Shown here piece after piece: positions 34,440-44,843 of a stretch of 64,000 bases of DNA (positions within the stretch are counted from its first letter, which is position 1; each line of letters opens with the position of its first letter). Under the pieces are notes generated by a model, which had not been told where the DNA came from, ran no database searches, and was given only the letters and a program-made list of their open reading frames with translations. The position numbers and the translations under genes are program-made. The stretch lies in contig NC_065875.1 of the NCBI RefSeq assembly GCF_933775445.1, forward strand, positions 15,995,555 through 16,059,554, written 5' to 3'. Source of the stretch: Argentina anserina (Eukaryota > Streptophyta > Magnoliopsida > Rosales > Rosaceae).

Positions 34440-35540
34440 GTGGGCTCTGGGCGTTTTGGAACCAGCTCAGAGCTAAACAAGGATGCAGTTATGGCGCAGG
34501 CTGTCCAGGAACAGCCAGCTCATGGATGCTCCTGTGTACCAAGCTGAAAGGAGAGTGTTGTCGTTGCCAGCCCTAAACTCCAATGACATTATCATTGTGA
34601 AAGATAGCGTAGCAGGCGAGAAGACTCCAGAATCTGGTGCTGACACCGGTCCTTTGATTACTCCAACGGTAACCTCTCAAATTCACTGACAGATTTTATG
34701 TATACTTGCTCATTCTCCTATTCAAGTTGGGAATGTTCTCCTATGTAGGCTGAGATTCCTGATTGGGTGGCTGAGGATACTCCCATTTTACACCCTGCTC
34801 GTGAGGCTGGTGAGATTAACCCCGAGAGAGCCCACGCTACAGATCAGATCAATCTTTTGCCCAGAGCTAAGCCTCAGACTCCAATTTCTCACCAAGCAAT
34901 AGGTAGCTCTCAGCCTCCTTGTGGCCCTGTTCTTTCACTTGAAGAGGGAATGAGGCTGATCTTAGACAGAATGAGGCTGATCTTAGATTCACCTGAGGAC
35001 TGAGGTCAGGGAAAGTGCTCATGTTCGCTCTGCGCGCAATACACTAACGACGCTTGGGAACCTTGACCTGAGTGATGCTTCAAACCGTGACCTGGTCCAC
35101 GCAGCTTGTGACATTCTACTCCATGCAGGAGTAACTGAAGAGGAGAAAAAACGTCTGCGGAAAGTGAAATTGGTTTTAGGCCTGCTGCCGACCTGTCTCA
35201 AACACCTTGCTGCTGATAGATATCAAGCTCTTCGCAGTAATGAAGCTAAGAGCACCCTAGAGGCCAAGTCAGCGGAGAAGATAGCGATGCTGCAAAGAGT
35301 GGAATTTGACTTCTCTGCTTGCAAAAGGAAGTTGATTCCCTGGAAGCCAAAATCCGCAGTCTCCAAGCTGAGTTAGAAACCAAAAGGGTTGAAAAAGAAC
35401 GATTAGCTGAGCAGCCAGAGGCCGATTTGGCAGCCTATCATGAACTAGAGGTTTCGCTTGTACAGGCCACAAGGAAGGCCAGACATGCAGACTATATCCA
35501 GGGACATATATATTGCTTGGCAGGATATTTCCATTAATAT
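34440..35540 (+). pseudogene. Copy B coiled-coil tail (exon 4 end and later exons)
   Basis: Beginning with GTGGGCTCTGG, matching copy A at 38950, the reading is NVGSGRFGTSSELNKDAVMA, then a shift. An intron is plausible at 34670-34748 (ACG/GTAACC to TATGTAG), followed by AEIPDWVAEDTPILHPAREA. A 21-bp duplication near 34950 repeats MRLILD. After a stop at about 35000, another frame gives TEVRESAHVRSARNTLTTLG and DLVHAACDILLHAGVTEEEK, then coiled coil (QKEVDSLEAKIRSLQAELET) in a third frame up to 35537. At least three frame changes make it a pseudogene. The tail is only distantly similar to copy A's, so copies A and B may have different tail versions. Confidence 0.72.
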
Positions 35541-37096
35541 TTTCTACAATCTCTGAATTCTGGATCTGATTTTGATCCATAAGTTTGTTTAATGCCACTT
35601 ATTGGCCTAAGTCGGGACTTTTCTCAAAATGAGACGTGCAGGATATGACACTTTTAATCATTTCCGTTTAACTAAGAGAATCACCAAAAGACCTGCACTT
35701 TTGTGTGTTTTATTATACCTAACCTTTATGATGTTACATGGTCCTAGGCTTATATACTAGTGGATTGGCTGAATCATGTAGCTTCCACTTTAATTATAGT
35801 TTAGTTCGTTTAGATTTATAGTCTTTCTTATATGTGCAAGCATATTTTGCTAGAGATCAGGCGCAATAGTGAAGCCTTTGGCTCCCGTGTGTATGTGATA
35901 TTCTGGCAGCAACTCAATGAAATTTCATTAGAGAATTATTGAAAGAAAAAGAAATAAAGAGAGAAAACTGAGAATCACCAAACGAAAAAAAAATAAAAAC
36001 ATGGTTGGCTATTTTTTCTTTAAGCTAGCCAGCTAGGCCAAAACTTGGCTATCTAAATCTACAATTTTGGCCATTTCCCTTCTTTAACTAAACTTGAGTA
36101 CAGACAGGGTGCTGGCATTTGAGTATTTGACGACCCATTTTCTCAGTCAGGTCCCTCTTGTAGGTTTCGGCGTTAAAGTTTGCTCCTTTGTTCATGGAGG
36201 TATACCAATCAAACCCAAATCTTTTCTTTGCATTTGGCACTGTCTATTTTTGTTCCCTATTCAGTAAAATAGTGAAATTTGATGGTGTTGTATTGGGAAT
36301 TCTTACTGGGAGCTGTGGTTTTTGTTTGTGTGTGTGCTCAACTGCTTATTTTTGTTGTTGAAGTTGTAACTTTGGAATGCTGTTGATTTTAGTTGAGATT
36401 ATGTTGGATTTGCTTTTGAGATGAATGTGGCTGATGGGTTTGAGGAATTTGTTGTAAAGTTTTGGTCTTTGATTGGGGTGGCATCAATTTAGATGATAAC
36501 ACATAATGGTAATTGGATTTGTATATGGGTTTGCTGCCTCATGCTATGTTTTGTATGTTTTAATTCTGGGTTGAATACATAAAGACATGGCTAGTGAAAA
36601 GTTCAGAAGCTTTCTCTAAGACATCAGTTCTTCATTCTGTATTGCAAAATTTGCATGATGAGTATCAGTTGTGCACCTGTGGGGTTCAACCTAAGACCCA
36701 CAAGTAATAGCTGTAATGTTTTTGGACTTTAAACAGTGTTTTCATCATATCTTTCTTGCTCCTTTTGATCCTTGAAACCGTTGCTTTTTAAGCTTGTTAC
36801 ATTGTAAAGAACGAAAAATTGAGTTAGCTAAATTTTGAAGGGAAGGGACTGAAAGAAGTGTACAATTATCTTTAATTTATGAAGACAACATTGCACCTTT
36901 TAACTGTGTCATGAAGGCAAAGTGTCCTTCATGGGTTTTACTTGTTGCATTTTGGTGCGCATTCTTGATCCAATGCCATCACAATAGTACCAGCCAATAT
37001 GATATCTGAAATTGGTGTAGCTTTATTGTAATTATTCTTTGGGAATTGTTTTGAAGCTCATGCCTAATCTATATCGGTTATTCACATATTTGGCAG
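35541..37096 (+). promoter_or_regulatory. Copy A upstream region and 5' UTR intron
   Basis: No protein coding seen. The stretch 35640-36900 is paralogous to 15780-16648 plus 19245-19369. The last bases before the start codon are a splice acceptor (ATTTGGCAG directly followed by ATG), so the 5' leader is spliced; possible donors lie at 36151 (CAG/GTCCCT) or 36164. TC-rich and A-rich stretches near 35940-36010 are candidates for the promoter region, but no clear TATA box is assigned. Confidence 0.55.
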
Positions 37097-39597
37097 ATGG
37101 GTTCAGTTAAAGAAAACCGTCAAGTAGATTTCAATGAGGATGAACATGGTGAGCCCTCAAGTTCTCTAAAAGCTTCTCCTGTAAGTGATGTCTTTAGTGA
37201 ACCCAAGGTACTTCCTCGAGTTGGACACGAGTATCAGGTTGAAGTTCCCCCTCTTTCAGCTACATCCTATTGTTTTGGGCTTAAAAACCACCCAACTAGT
37301 GCAAAAATCATTGATGGTGATCCCTTTGAGGTTCGAATGAGGTTATCCATTCCAGTAATGAAGATATATGAGGAAGTTGAGAGTAAAGAGCATGACCCGG
37401 TAGTAGCTTTTGATGTTGCAGTTGATGTAGCCAACAAACATGGTTCTCTAAAATCTAAACGCATCAAACAGATAGAACATGACAACTCAAAACTCAGTGC
37501 CAAGACAATGAATGTTAAGTCTGATCATAAGATGGTCATATCTAGTAAGTCGGTGAAGTTGGGTTTGAAACAAGAAAAGATGAGTAAAATGTATGAAAAG
37601 TGTAAGGGAAGACAGTATTGTCTGGTTCCTGGTTCCAGTGTCGACCACTGGAGTGACATAGAGAAAGATAGTTTTCTTCTTGGTTTATATATCTTTGGGA
37701 AGAACCTTGTTCAGGTGAAGAAATTTATCGGGAGTAAACAGATGGGTGATATATTATCATTCTACTATGGAAACTTTTATAGGTCTTGCAGCTACATAAG
37801 ATGGGCAGTATGTAAAAGAAAGAAGAGTAAAAGTGGTAAACTAGGAGAACAGTTATTTACAGGATTAAGGCAAGAAGTGTTGTTATCTCGTTTACTTCCT
37901 CACTTGTCAGAAGAAGACCAATCTACTTTACTCGAGGTAATCTCTTCATGCTGAATCTCTAACATAATATTTAATTTTTGGATTGTGGATTTTACTTTGT
38001 ACAAGTAATTCTCCAAAATAATATTTGCTTTATAAGTACTTTGCTTCGAAATATATTCAGGAATCTCAGTGAGCAACTCTTCGTATTTTCCCCTTTCCTT
38101 TTGTTAGGAGGATAATGGTAGATCAGGAGACAAAAAAGAATTTTCTTATGAAATAACCCATCGACTGCCAATAAATGAACGCAGTAAATAATGTGTCCAG
38201 GGCAACATAAAACTTTTTCGTTTTTCTGTGGGCTCCCTCATTTATCAGCTTTAGATATAGTGAAGATAGATGCAAGTTCTAGCTATAGGTACGGAATTGT
38301 GAGTACACTTTCAATAGAACAGTAAAACCATAAATATGCAAAACAGCAAAAAGAAATCTCTTTATGCAGATGACCATTTCTTGGGCAGAAAATAATTCCT
38401 GGATTTATGATATAGCTGTGTCATTTCTTTATGTATTCATATCACGTTATGATTCCTGTTAATTTATTTCACCATCTGCCAGGTATCAAAGTCATATCAG
38501 GAAGAAAAATTGTTACTAGAAGAATATATATTCATCATAAAGGCTAAAGTCGGATTGAGTGCTTTTGTGCAGGCAGTAGGAATCGGTAAAGCGAAGCAAG
38601 ATCTATCAGGTATTTCAATGGAAGCTTTAAGCTAAAATCAAGTAATTCCTGTATTTGTTGCTTCTTGTTACTTACCTGCGTCTTCTTTCTACTGCAGTGC
38701 TTCGGAAAAGACCAACTCCTTTAGTTCATAGTACCCCTTTGGCGAATGGTGGTTTAGTTTCTCCAGTATTGAAGGGTAAGAATCAGCTCAGAACTCTGTT
38801 ATGTGTTTTTTCTTTATAGGTGTGCTGATCCGTCATAATTGGTACAATATCTGTTCTGTAGCTGCCATGACTCTCAGTGAAACATCAAGGAAGAGCAAGA
38901 AGAGAGGCACTGATGAAGTTCCCCTAGCTGAATTGAGAAGAGATAATAAAGTGGGCTCTGGGCCTTCTGCAATTAGCTCAGGTCAAGCTTCTCTGGTTCC
39001 ATTTGTCAATTCTGTAGTGGAGTCTGTTAGAGAGCCAGCTAAGGCTGTGAACCCCATTGAGCACCTCCAGAGGTGCTATGCACAGACTGCACAGGTATGA
39101 AAACTTCAACTTACTTGGAAAAAACCAGTGTCTCGGTTGCTACTAATATTCTCTGCTGTTTTTTTTCTCAGGTTCTGTTTGACCAATTTCATGCCTATGG
39201 AGATGTCATTCGGGAGCTACAGAAGGAGAGCATAACCAGTGCCGAGCTGGAGAAGGAACGTGCCAAAGTGAAAGATATGGAGACACAGCTCGGTGTTCTT
39301 AAAACAGAATTGGAGAAGACAAAGAGTAGGGTGCATGAGCTGAATGCTGAGCTCATCTGTGGCTCAGGTGCTGCAGAGGACAGGTATAAGGCTGCTGTAG
39401 AGCACTTCAAGGAGTCCAATGATTTTACCCTGATGAAAAATGACCTGATCAACCATGGGATTATTAGGTGTATGAATATCATGAATGCCTACTTCCCCAA
39501 CCTGGAATGGAAACGATTAGATGGTCCACCTCCGGATGATAAAGATTTGGAGGTGGAAGAGGATGATCGAACAAGATGGAAGCGATACGCAGGGTGA
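37097..39597 (+). CDS. Chimeric ELM2-SANT/coiled-coil protein (copy A)
   Basis: Five coding exons can be joined: 37097-37936, 38483-38609, 38698-38775, 38862-39094, 39172-39597. All introns are GT-AG, phases match, and the product is 567 residues with no stop. Residues 39-90 are ELM2-like (PRVGHEYQVEVPPLSATSY, IPVMKI). Residues 185-238 are a SANT domain (WSDIEKDSFLLGLYIFGKNL, MGDILSFYYGNFY). Exon 2 matches the parental second exon (LLLEEYIFIIKAKVGL) but is cut short by a new donor. Exons 3-5 are unrelated to the parent: a basic segment (SRKSKKRG), then a coiled coil (about 438-487), and a C-terminus resembling tails of gypsy-type-transposon-linked plant proteins (YKAAVEHFKESNDFTLMKND). The usual C-terminus of the family (VWPRLLARGWHSEQP) is missing. 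Likely nuclear by homology. Expression is unproven, but the intact frame argues for selection or youth. Confidence 0.75.
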
Positions 39598-40463
39598 CTG
39601 GCCCTATTTCAGCTGTTATGAACTGATGAGTTTGAAGTATCTGATTCATGTGCAACTCTCATTTTTGCCTGTCACTTAAATGTTTCAGATTTATAATGAA
39701 GACAAATGATACCTAAGAGAACCATATATCATGCAGAGAATCAACGTGTGGGCAGAAGAAATTTGTGCTGAGGAAATTTCCTGGTCTTGAAAAATTTTTG
39801 GGGAGGAAGATGACCCAGCAAGATCAGCATGCAATCCTAACAAGTCAAGAAAGGGATAGTGATACAAGATTTATTTCCTTCACAAACTCGTATTTATAGT
39901 GATTACATGTTCTGTGTGATTTTCTCTTGTATCCAACAGTAGAATGTCGAACCAATTTACGTAAGGTTCTTTTGAAAGTGAATGTTCCATGTTTGTAACC
40001 CTAAACATCATTGATGCCAAAACTTGTCAATCTTAAGGCTTATATATGATGAAGCACAAGCATCCGATTAATTAATGGCGAAATTAAAGAAACAAACAGC
40101 AAGCCTTCTGAATTCTGAGACACAACCCGAATGGCCAAAAACATACATTCATCTGGGGTCATAACTTCTGAACACATGGACTCTGATTCCCCGTCTTGCG
40201 TTTGACGATGACTGTGTTTCAAATCAGAATGGAGATGATTGAGCAAGCTTGCAAGAATTCAAGAATATTTGTTGATCAAGTTATCCAACGTCATACAAGT
40301 TGCTTAGACAGTTTCAAACTTTTGAGTGGAAGATATATGACTGGCCTTGAAAGACCTAAACAGCTGGGTTCATCATCTATCAAATAACTCTATTTCTGTC
40401 ATAGATTTGGTGCTAAAACAATTTTAGGAGGACAAAATGATCCATGTTTCTTTTCTCTTTCAG
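39598..40463 (+). other. 3' flank of copy A
   Basis: Holds the 3' UTR of copy A and intergenic sequence. The part 40090-40185 is similar to 46640-46735 downstream of the F-box gene (GGGTCATAA and AGCCTTCTGAATTCTGAGAC-type sequence), showing that the duplication extends past the coding end. A 63-codon frame at 40196-40387 has no recognisable domain, and I do not call it a gene. Confidence 0.55.
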
Positions 40464-40690
40464 GATTTGAATCACTTGGACCTACACAATTGTATGCTGA
40501 AACCCTCTGAGACATTCGAAAAGCTTTCCCAAATTGGAGAGTCACATTTCGAACAGTTTGTGTGGCACGGGATGTGTTGGAAAGGATGATTGGTCCTCAT
40601 CTTAAGCAAATTTCTCTCTGCACCACACCATAGAAACACTAAAGAGACGGACGCAAGTGGTCTCTTAAGCACCTATATTCGTCGCCTAAG
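40464..40690 (+). pseudogene. F-box/LRR gene fragment
   Basis: After an acceptor-like TCTTTCAG the frame reads DLNHLDLHNCMLKPSETFEK, matching DLTRLELSNCLLKPP of the F-box gene at 45074-46305. After a frame shift, FPNWRVTFRTVCVARDVLER matches FPKLRSLEIYEVIVAQDVLE, the next leucine-rich repeat. No F-box or C-terminal part is found nearby. It is a fragment of a second F-box copy, truncated at its right near a Mutator-like candidate. Confidence 0.72.
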
Positions 40691-41347
40691 ACTAATGGTT
40701 AGCAATGTTTTGTCATTGGTTAGTATTTTTTTTGTCATTTGCAACTTATATTCATGCCTCCTAAATTAGCACTTTGACATCTTTTTTTTTTTTGCAAATT
40801 GGTATTGACTATGTCAACGCATATGAATTTACTAAAAAGCCATCTTACCAAAATATTTAATCTTACTAAAGATATTCATCTCACATAACAAAAAAATATA
40901 CATCACCTTACAAAAAAAAGGGCTTCTTATAAAAAAGTCACATTCCATACATGAAATTAGAAAAAAGTCAGGTATGATTTTAAAATAGAAAAGTCATATT
41001 CTTAAATTTCTTATAGCGTTGCCACTAAAGTTAGAAGTATTTACAAGAATGCCACTATAGCTATCTCTCAGCCTGAAACAACTGAGGAGGTGCAGGATTC
41101 AGCGGCACAGAGTGAAGGCACGGGTTAGTCGGCGGCCGGTTTGAGGCTCAGTGGAGGCACCAGATCATCGGCGAAGGGTGGAGTCGTGGTTTGTAGATGC
41201 AGTGGAGGTGCGGGGTAGAGGCGCAGGAGAGAGGCACAAGAGATGGAGTCGTGGTTTGACGGTAGAGGTGCAGAGTGGAGACGTGCATGATTTGTGGTTT
41301 GATAATGGAAGTGCGGGGTGGAGGTGCGAGGTTGAGACGCAAGATTG

Positions 41348-41875
41348 AGTCGTGGTTTGACAATGGAGGCGCGGAGTGGAGGCGTAGGTTCACTGCAAAA
41401 GATGCACATATGCTGATGTTGAACGAATTTACCACTACTGCTATCACAGTAGCTATCACATTGTGTGTCACATTAGCTATCACACTACCTGTCACAACAG
41501 AAAGTTAGCGTTACAGTGGTTGTGACAGCATGTGTGACAGTAGGTGTGACAGGGGTTGTGACAGCGGTGAGTTGTGGTTTGACAATGGAGGTGGGGGGTG
41601 GAGACGCGGGGTGGAGGTACGAGGTTGAGATGCGAGATTGAGTCGTGGTTTGACAATGGAGGCACGGGGTGGAAATGCGGGGTGGAGGCGCATGTTCACT
41701 GCGGAAGATGCACATATGCTGATGTTGAACGAATTTACCGTTGTCGCTATCACAGTAGCTATCACATTGTATGTCACATTAGCTATCACACTACTTGTCA
41801 CAGCAGAAAGTTAGTGTGACAGCGGTTGTGACAGCAAGTGTAATAGTGGGTGTGACAAGGGTTGTGACAGCGATT
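41348..41875 (+). repeat. Two copies of a ~230-bp block in tandem
   Basis: Both blocks start near GAGTCGTGGTTTGACAATGG, contain GATGCACATATGCTGATGTT and end in the TATCACA/TGTGACA repeats. They lie at about 41348-41570 and 41640-41875, some 290 bp apart. The G-rich part before them (41150-41340) has similar GGTGGAGGTGCGGGG motifs. Confidence 0.75.
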
Positions 41876-42135
41876 ACGACAGCATGTGTGACAGTTAGTG
41901 TGATAATGGTTGTGACAGTGGTTGTGACAGGTAGTGTGACAAAAGGTATGATAGGTAGTGTGACAAAAGGTATGATAGGTAGTGTGACAAAAGGTATGAT
42001 AGGTAGTGTGACAGAAGGTGTGACAGTTAGTGTGACAGTGGGTGTGGCAGGTAGTGTGACAGGAGGTGTGACATGTAGTGTGACAGAGGTTGTGACAGTG
42101 TCTGTGATAGTGGTTGTGACAGGAAGTGTGACATG
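41810..42135 (+). repeat. TGTGACAG-type minisatellite
   Basis: Degenerate 12-bp units (GTGACAG plus a variable pentamer) form 24-bp higher-order units. Three exact 24-bp copies of GGTAGTGTGACAAAAGGTAT plus GATA stand at 41930-41953, 41954-41977 and 41978-42001, with a diverged fourth. The unit length keeps a 126-codon frame open (41795-42172) of Val-Thr-rich repeats (VTGSVTKGMIGSVTKGMI). It is most likely a repeat artefact rather than a protein gene. Confidence 0.88.
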
Positions 42136-43393
42136 CCGAGAGGAAATGTGGAAATATGCGAAATTTTGTTAAAATTCAAATGAGATTTGTATAAGTATGC
42201 TCAGAATGAAGAGAATAACTAGAATTAGGGAACCTTGAGCTTCGGTTTCGTCGGAATTGCTTAGAGCACCGCCATCGATGGCGGCAACCCTTTTGCGATG
42301 GTTGTTGCGTCTTATACAGATAGTCAATTCAGAGTGGGTAGTATATAAAATGAAAGAGGGGAGCGAGATCTTTCTAACGATACCAATTTCATCAAAATCT
42401 ATCGCCGGACGAGAAAGTTATGCCCGAAATTAGAAGAAAAAAAATAGTGAAAAATGGCAAAACAATCTAGAAAATATTTTTAAAGTGATTTTTTTCTAAT
42501 TTTGTTGACTTTTTATAATTTCCACTTAAATGTGATGATTTTTTTATAATCAATTCATAAATAGTGATTTTTTTTCTAATATAAGTTGAGAGATAGTACT
42601 TTTTTATAATTTGTCGAAAAAAAATCACCTTACAAAACAAAATTCATCTTATCAAATGAATCTCACCATATAAAATATAAAATTTAACCTTATAGTTGTG
42701 TGAGATATCATTAGAAAAATGATGAAATTTGTATAGATTTTTAGTTTCTTGTTTCTTTCGGTTAGTTTATGTTATGTTTCATTCGCTTGAATGCATTTGT
42801 TATAATCAGCAATGTCGAACGTTAAGGACTTGAAAATAGTCGTATTTGTTAGCAAACAACGTTCACAATCTCAACGAAGGTTTTGAACGAAACAGATGAG
42901 AAATTATGATTATCAAATGTTTAAAAAAATTATTACCCATTTTATTTATAATTTTATAACTAAAAGCTCCCTTAATTATAGTATGGGCAATATTTTATAA
43001 TTGTATAAAAGCAAATTAGAGGTCCATCAATTAAGAAGGTCTAAGTGCTAATTTATGAGATATCATTAAAAACTCCGTTTGTCATTTTCTCGATAAACTT
43101 TTTCAAAGTTGGAATACCAAATTTTTTATGCTTTTTTTTTTAGTTTCAATATGGTATTATCAACTAATAAAATGGGTGAGAAGAAATCCGCTTCTCAAGA
43201 ATGGTGTGGATGACGAAACCAATACGGATGAGAGTGGAGAAGTGATGAATGCGGATGTACGCAAGGAGGAATCTGCTTTAGGAGAATGATGGTGACAATT
43301 TCATTTACGATTTACCCACCCTCCGAGTAATTCTATATGATATGAGTGAGGAGATCTACCTTGATCGAGACGGGATGCCCATCAATCAGAAAT

Positions 43394-44595
43394 GAGTTTT
43401 TTTCACCAACAGTCCCTCAACTCTGGTGTACCTACCAATGTGATACCTCAACTCTTAATCGTACCAATGTGATACCCAGACTCTAGTATTGCTATCATTG
43501 AAGTACTTCCGTTAGTTTTTTTTAACTTTTCCGTTATCTTGGTGACGTGGCAGTTACGTGAGGCCCACAAAGAGGGTTAAAAGACAAAATTAACCTCATC
43601 TGAGAGGAGCAATGTTTTTCCCGCCCTTTACCTTGAGAAAGACACCCAACAATTCCAATTTTGGCGCCAATTTTCCCTCCCTACTCCTTAATTTGTGTCT
43701 CTTATCTAAACTAAAGAACTACCGCTAACCAGTCGACCACAATCTGATAAAACCTAGATCAATCTCATTTTCTATTTTTACCCTAGCACTTGTTAAACTA
43801 ACAGAATAAATATAGAAATTTATATGGAACATCTCATTTCCACAATCTCATAAGAATAAAAACACATAACTTAACGAAATTCAAATACATGTTTAAGTAC
43901 CATTAGTTGCCACCTTTTATGTTGATCTGCCATGATTTTTACTTGTAAGAACTAATGGTACATGTAGTTGAATTTCGTTAAGCCAGAGGGAATAATACCA
44001 GCAGATAAAGCATTGTACTAATGGTACTTAAAAGTTCTTACAAGCAAAAATCATGGCAGATCAACATAAAATGTGGCAACTAATGGTACTTAAACATGTA
44101 TTTGAATTTCGTTAAGTTATGTGTTTTTATATTCTTATGAGATTGTGGAAATGAGATGTTCCATATAAATTTTTATATTTATTCTGTTAGTTTAACAAGT
44201 GCTAGGGTAAAAATAGAAAATGAGATTGATCTAGGTTTTATCAGATTGTGGTCGACTGGTTGGCGGTAGTTCTTTAGTTTAGATAAGAGACACAAATTAA
44301 GGAGTAGGGAGGGAAAATTGGCGCCAAAATTGGAATTGTTGGGTGTCTTTCTCAAGGTAAAGGGCGGGAAAAACATTGCTCCTCTCAGATGAGGTTAATT
44401 TTGTCTTTTAACCCTCTTTGTGGGCCTCACGTAACTGCCACGTCACCAAGATAACGGAAAAGTTAAAAAAAACTAACGGAAGTACTTCAATGATAGCAAT
44501 ACTAGAGTCTGGGTATCACATTGGTACGATTAAGAGTTGAGGTATCACATTGGTAGGTACACCAGAGTTGAGGGACTGTTGGTGAAAAAAAACTC
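43394..44595. mobile_element. Palindromic Mutator-like element, 9-bp TSD
   Basis: The element is almost entirely a near-perfect inverted repeat: left arm 43394-43953 (560 bp), spacer 43954-44032 (79 bp), right arm 44033-44595 (563 bp). It begins GAGTTTTTTTCACCAACAGT and ends with the complement. It is flanked by the perfect 9-bp duplication ATCAGAAAT (43385-43393, 44596-44604), the hallmark of Mutator-family transposition. Arms differ at only a few positions. No transposase is encoded. Transcription across it would give a hairpin of more than 550 bp. The spacer carries a further inverted copy of a motif from the arms (TGAATTTCGTTAAG). Confidence 0.9.
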
Positions 44596-44843
44596 ATCAG
44601 AAATTGCCATATATACTCAATTCTAAAAGTTTGAATAATTTTCTATAATTTCACCAAATTCGGAGAGCCAATAAATAAACGAGACCAAAACGACGTCGTC
44701 TTGTCAGTCCCATAAACCTTTCCTCTTCTAGATATCAATCGCTTACACCCTATGCTGCTGTTTTTCCTCTCTCTTTTGATGGACTACTGACGACTGACGA
44801 CTGACGACTGACCTCACCGATCCGAACCTTAATTAGCATTGCC

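Larger units (their letters stand above)
40741..43077. mobile_element. Mutator-like (MULE) candidate, 2.3 kb
   Basis: Imperfect terminal inverted repeats: CCTAAATTAGCACTTTGACATC near 40760 against the complement of the right end, CATAAATTAGCACTTAGACCTTC, near 43055. The flanks share TTTGTCATTT (40731-40740 and 43078-43087), a 9-10-bp duplication typical of Mutator. The interior is A/T-rich with two ~300-bp similar blocks (41348-41570 and 41640-41875) and the TGTGACA minisatellite. No transposase is seen. The TIRs are diverged, so the boundaries are provisional. Confidence 0.5.

Noticed and set aside
40196..40387. 63-codon frame downstream of copy A
   Set aside because: No domain and no counterpart elsewhere in the array; kept only as a remark.
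41810..42135. CRISPR-like short regular repeats
   Set aside because: Units are contiguous minisatellite repeats without unique spacers, in a plant genome.
44179..44376. 65-codon frame in the palindromic element
   Set aside because: Encoded within a near-perfect inverted repeat; probably chance.
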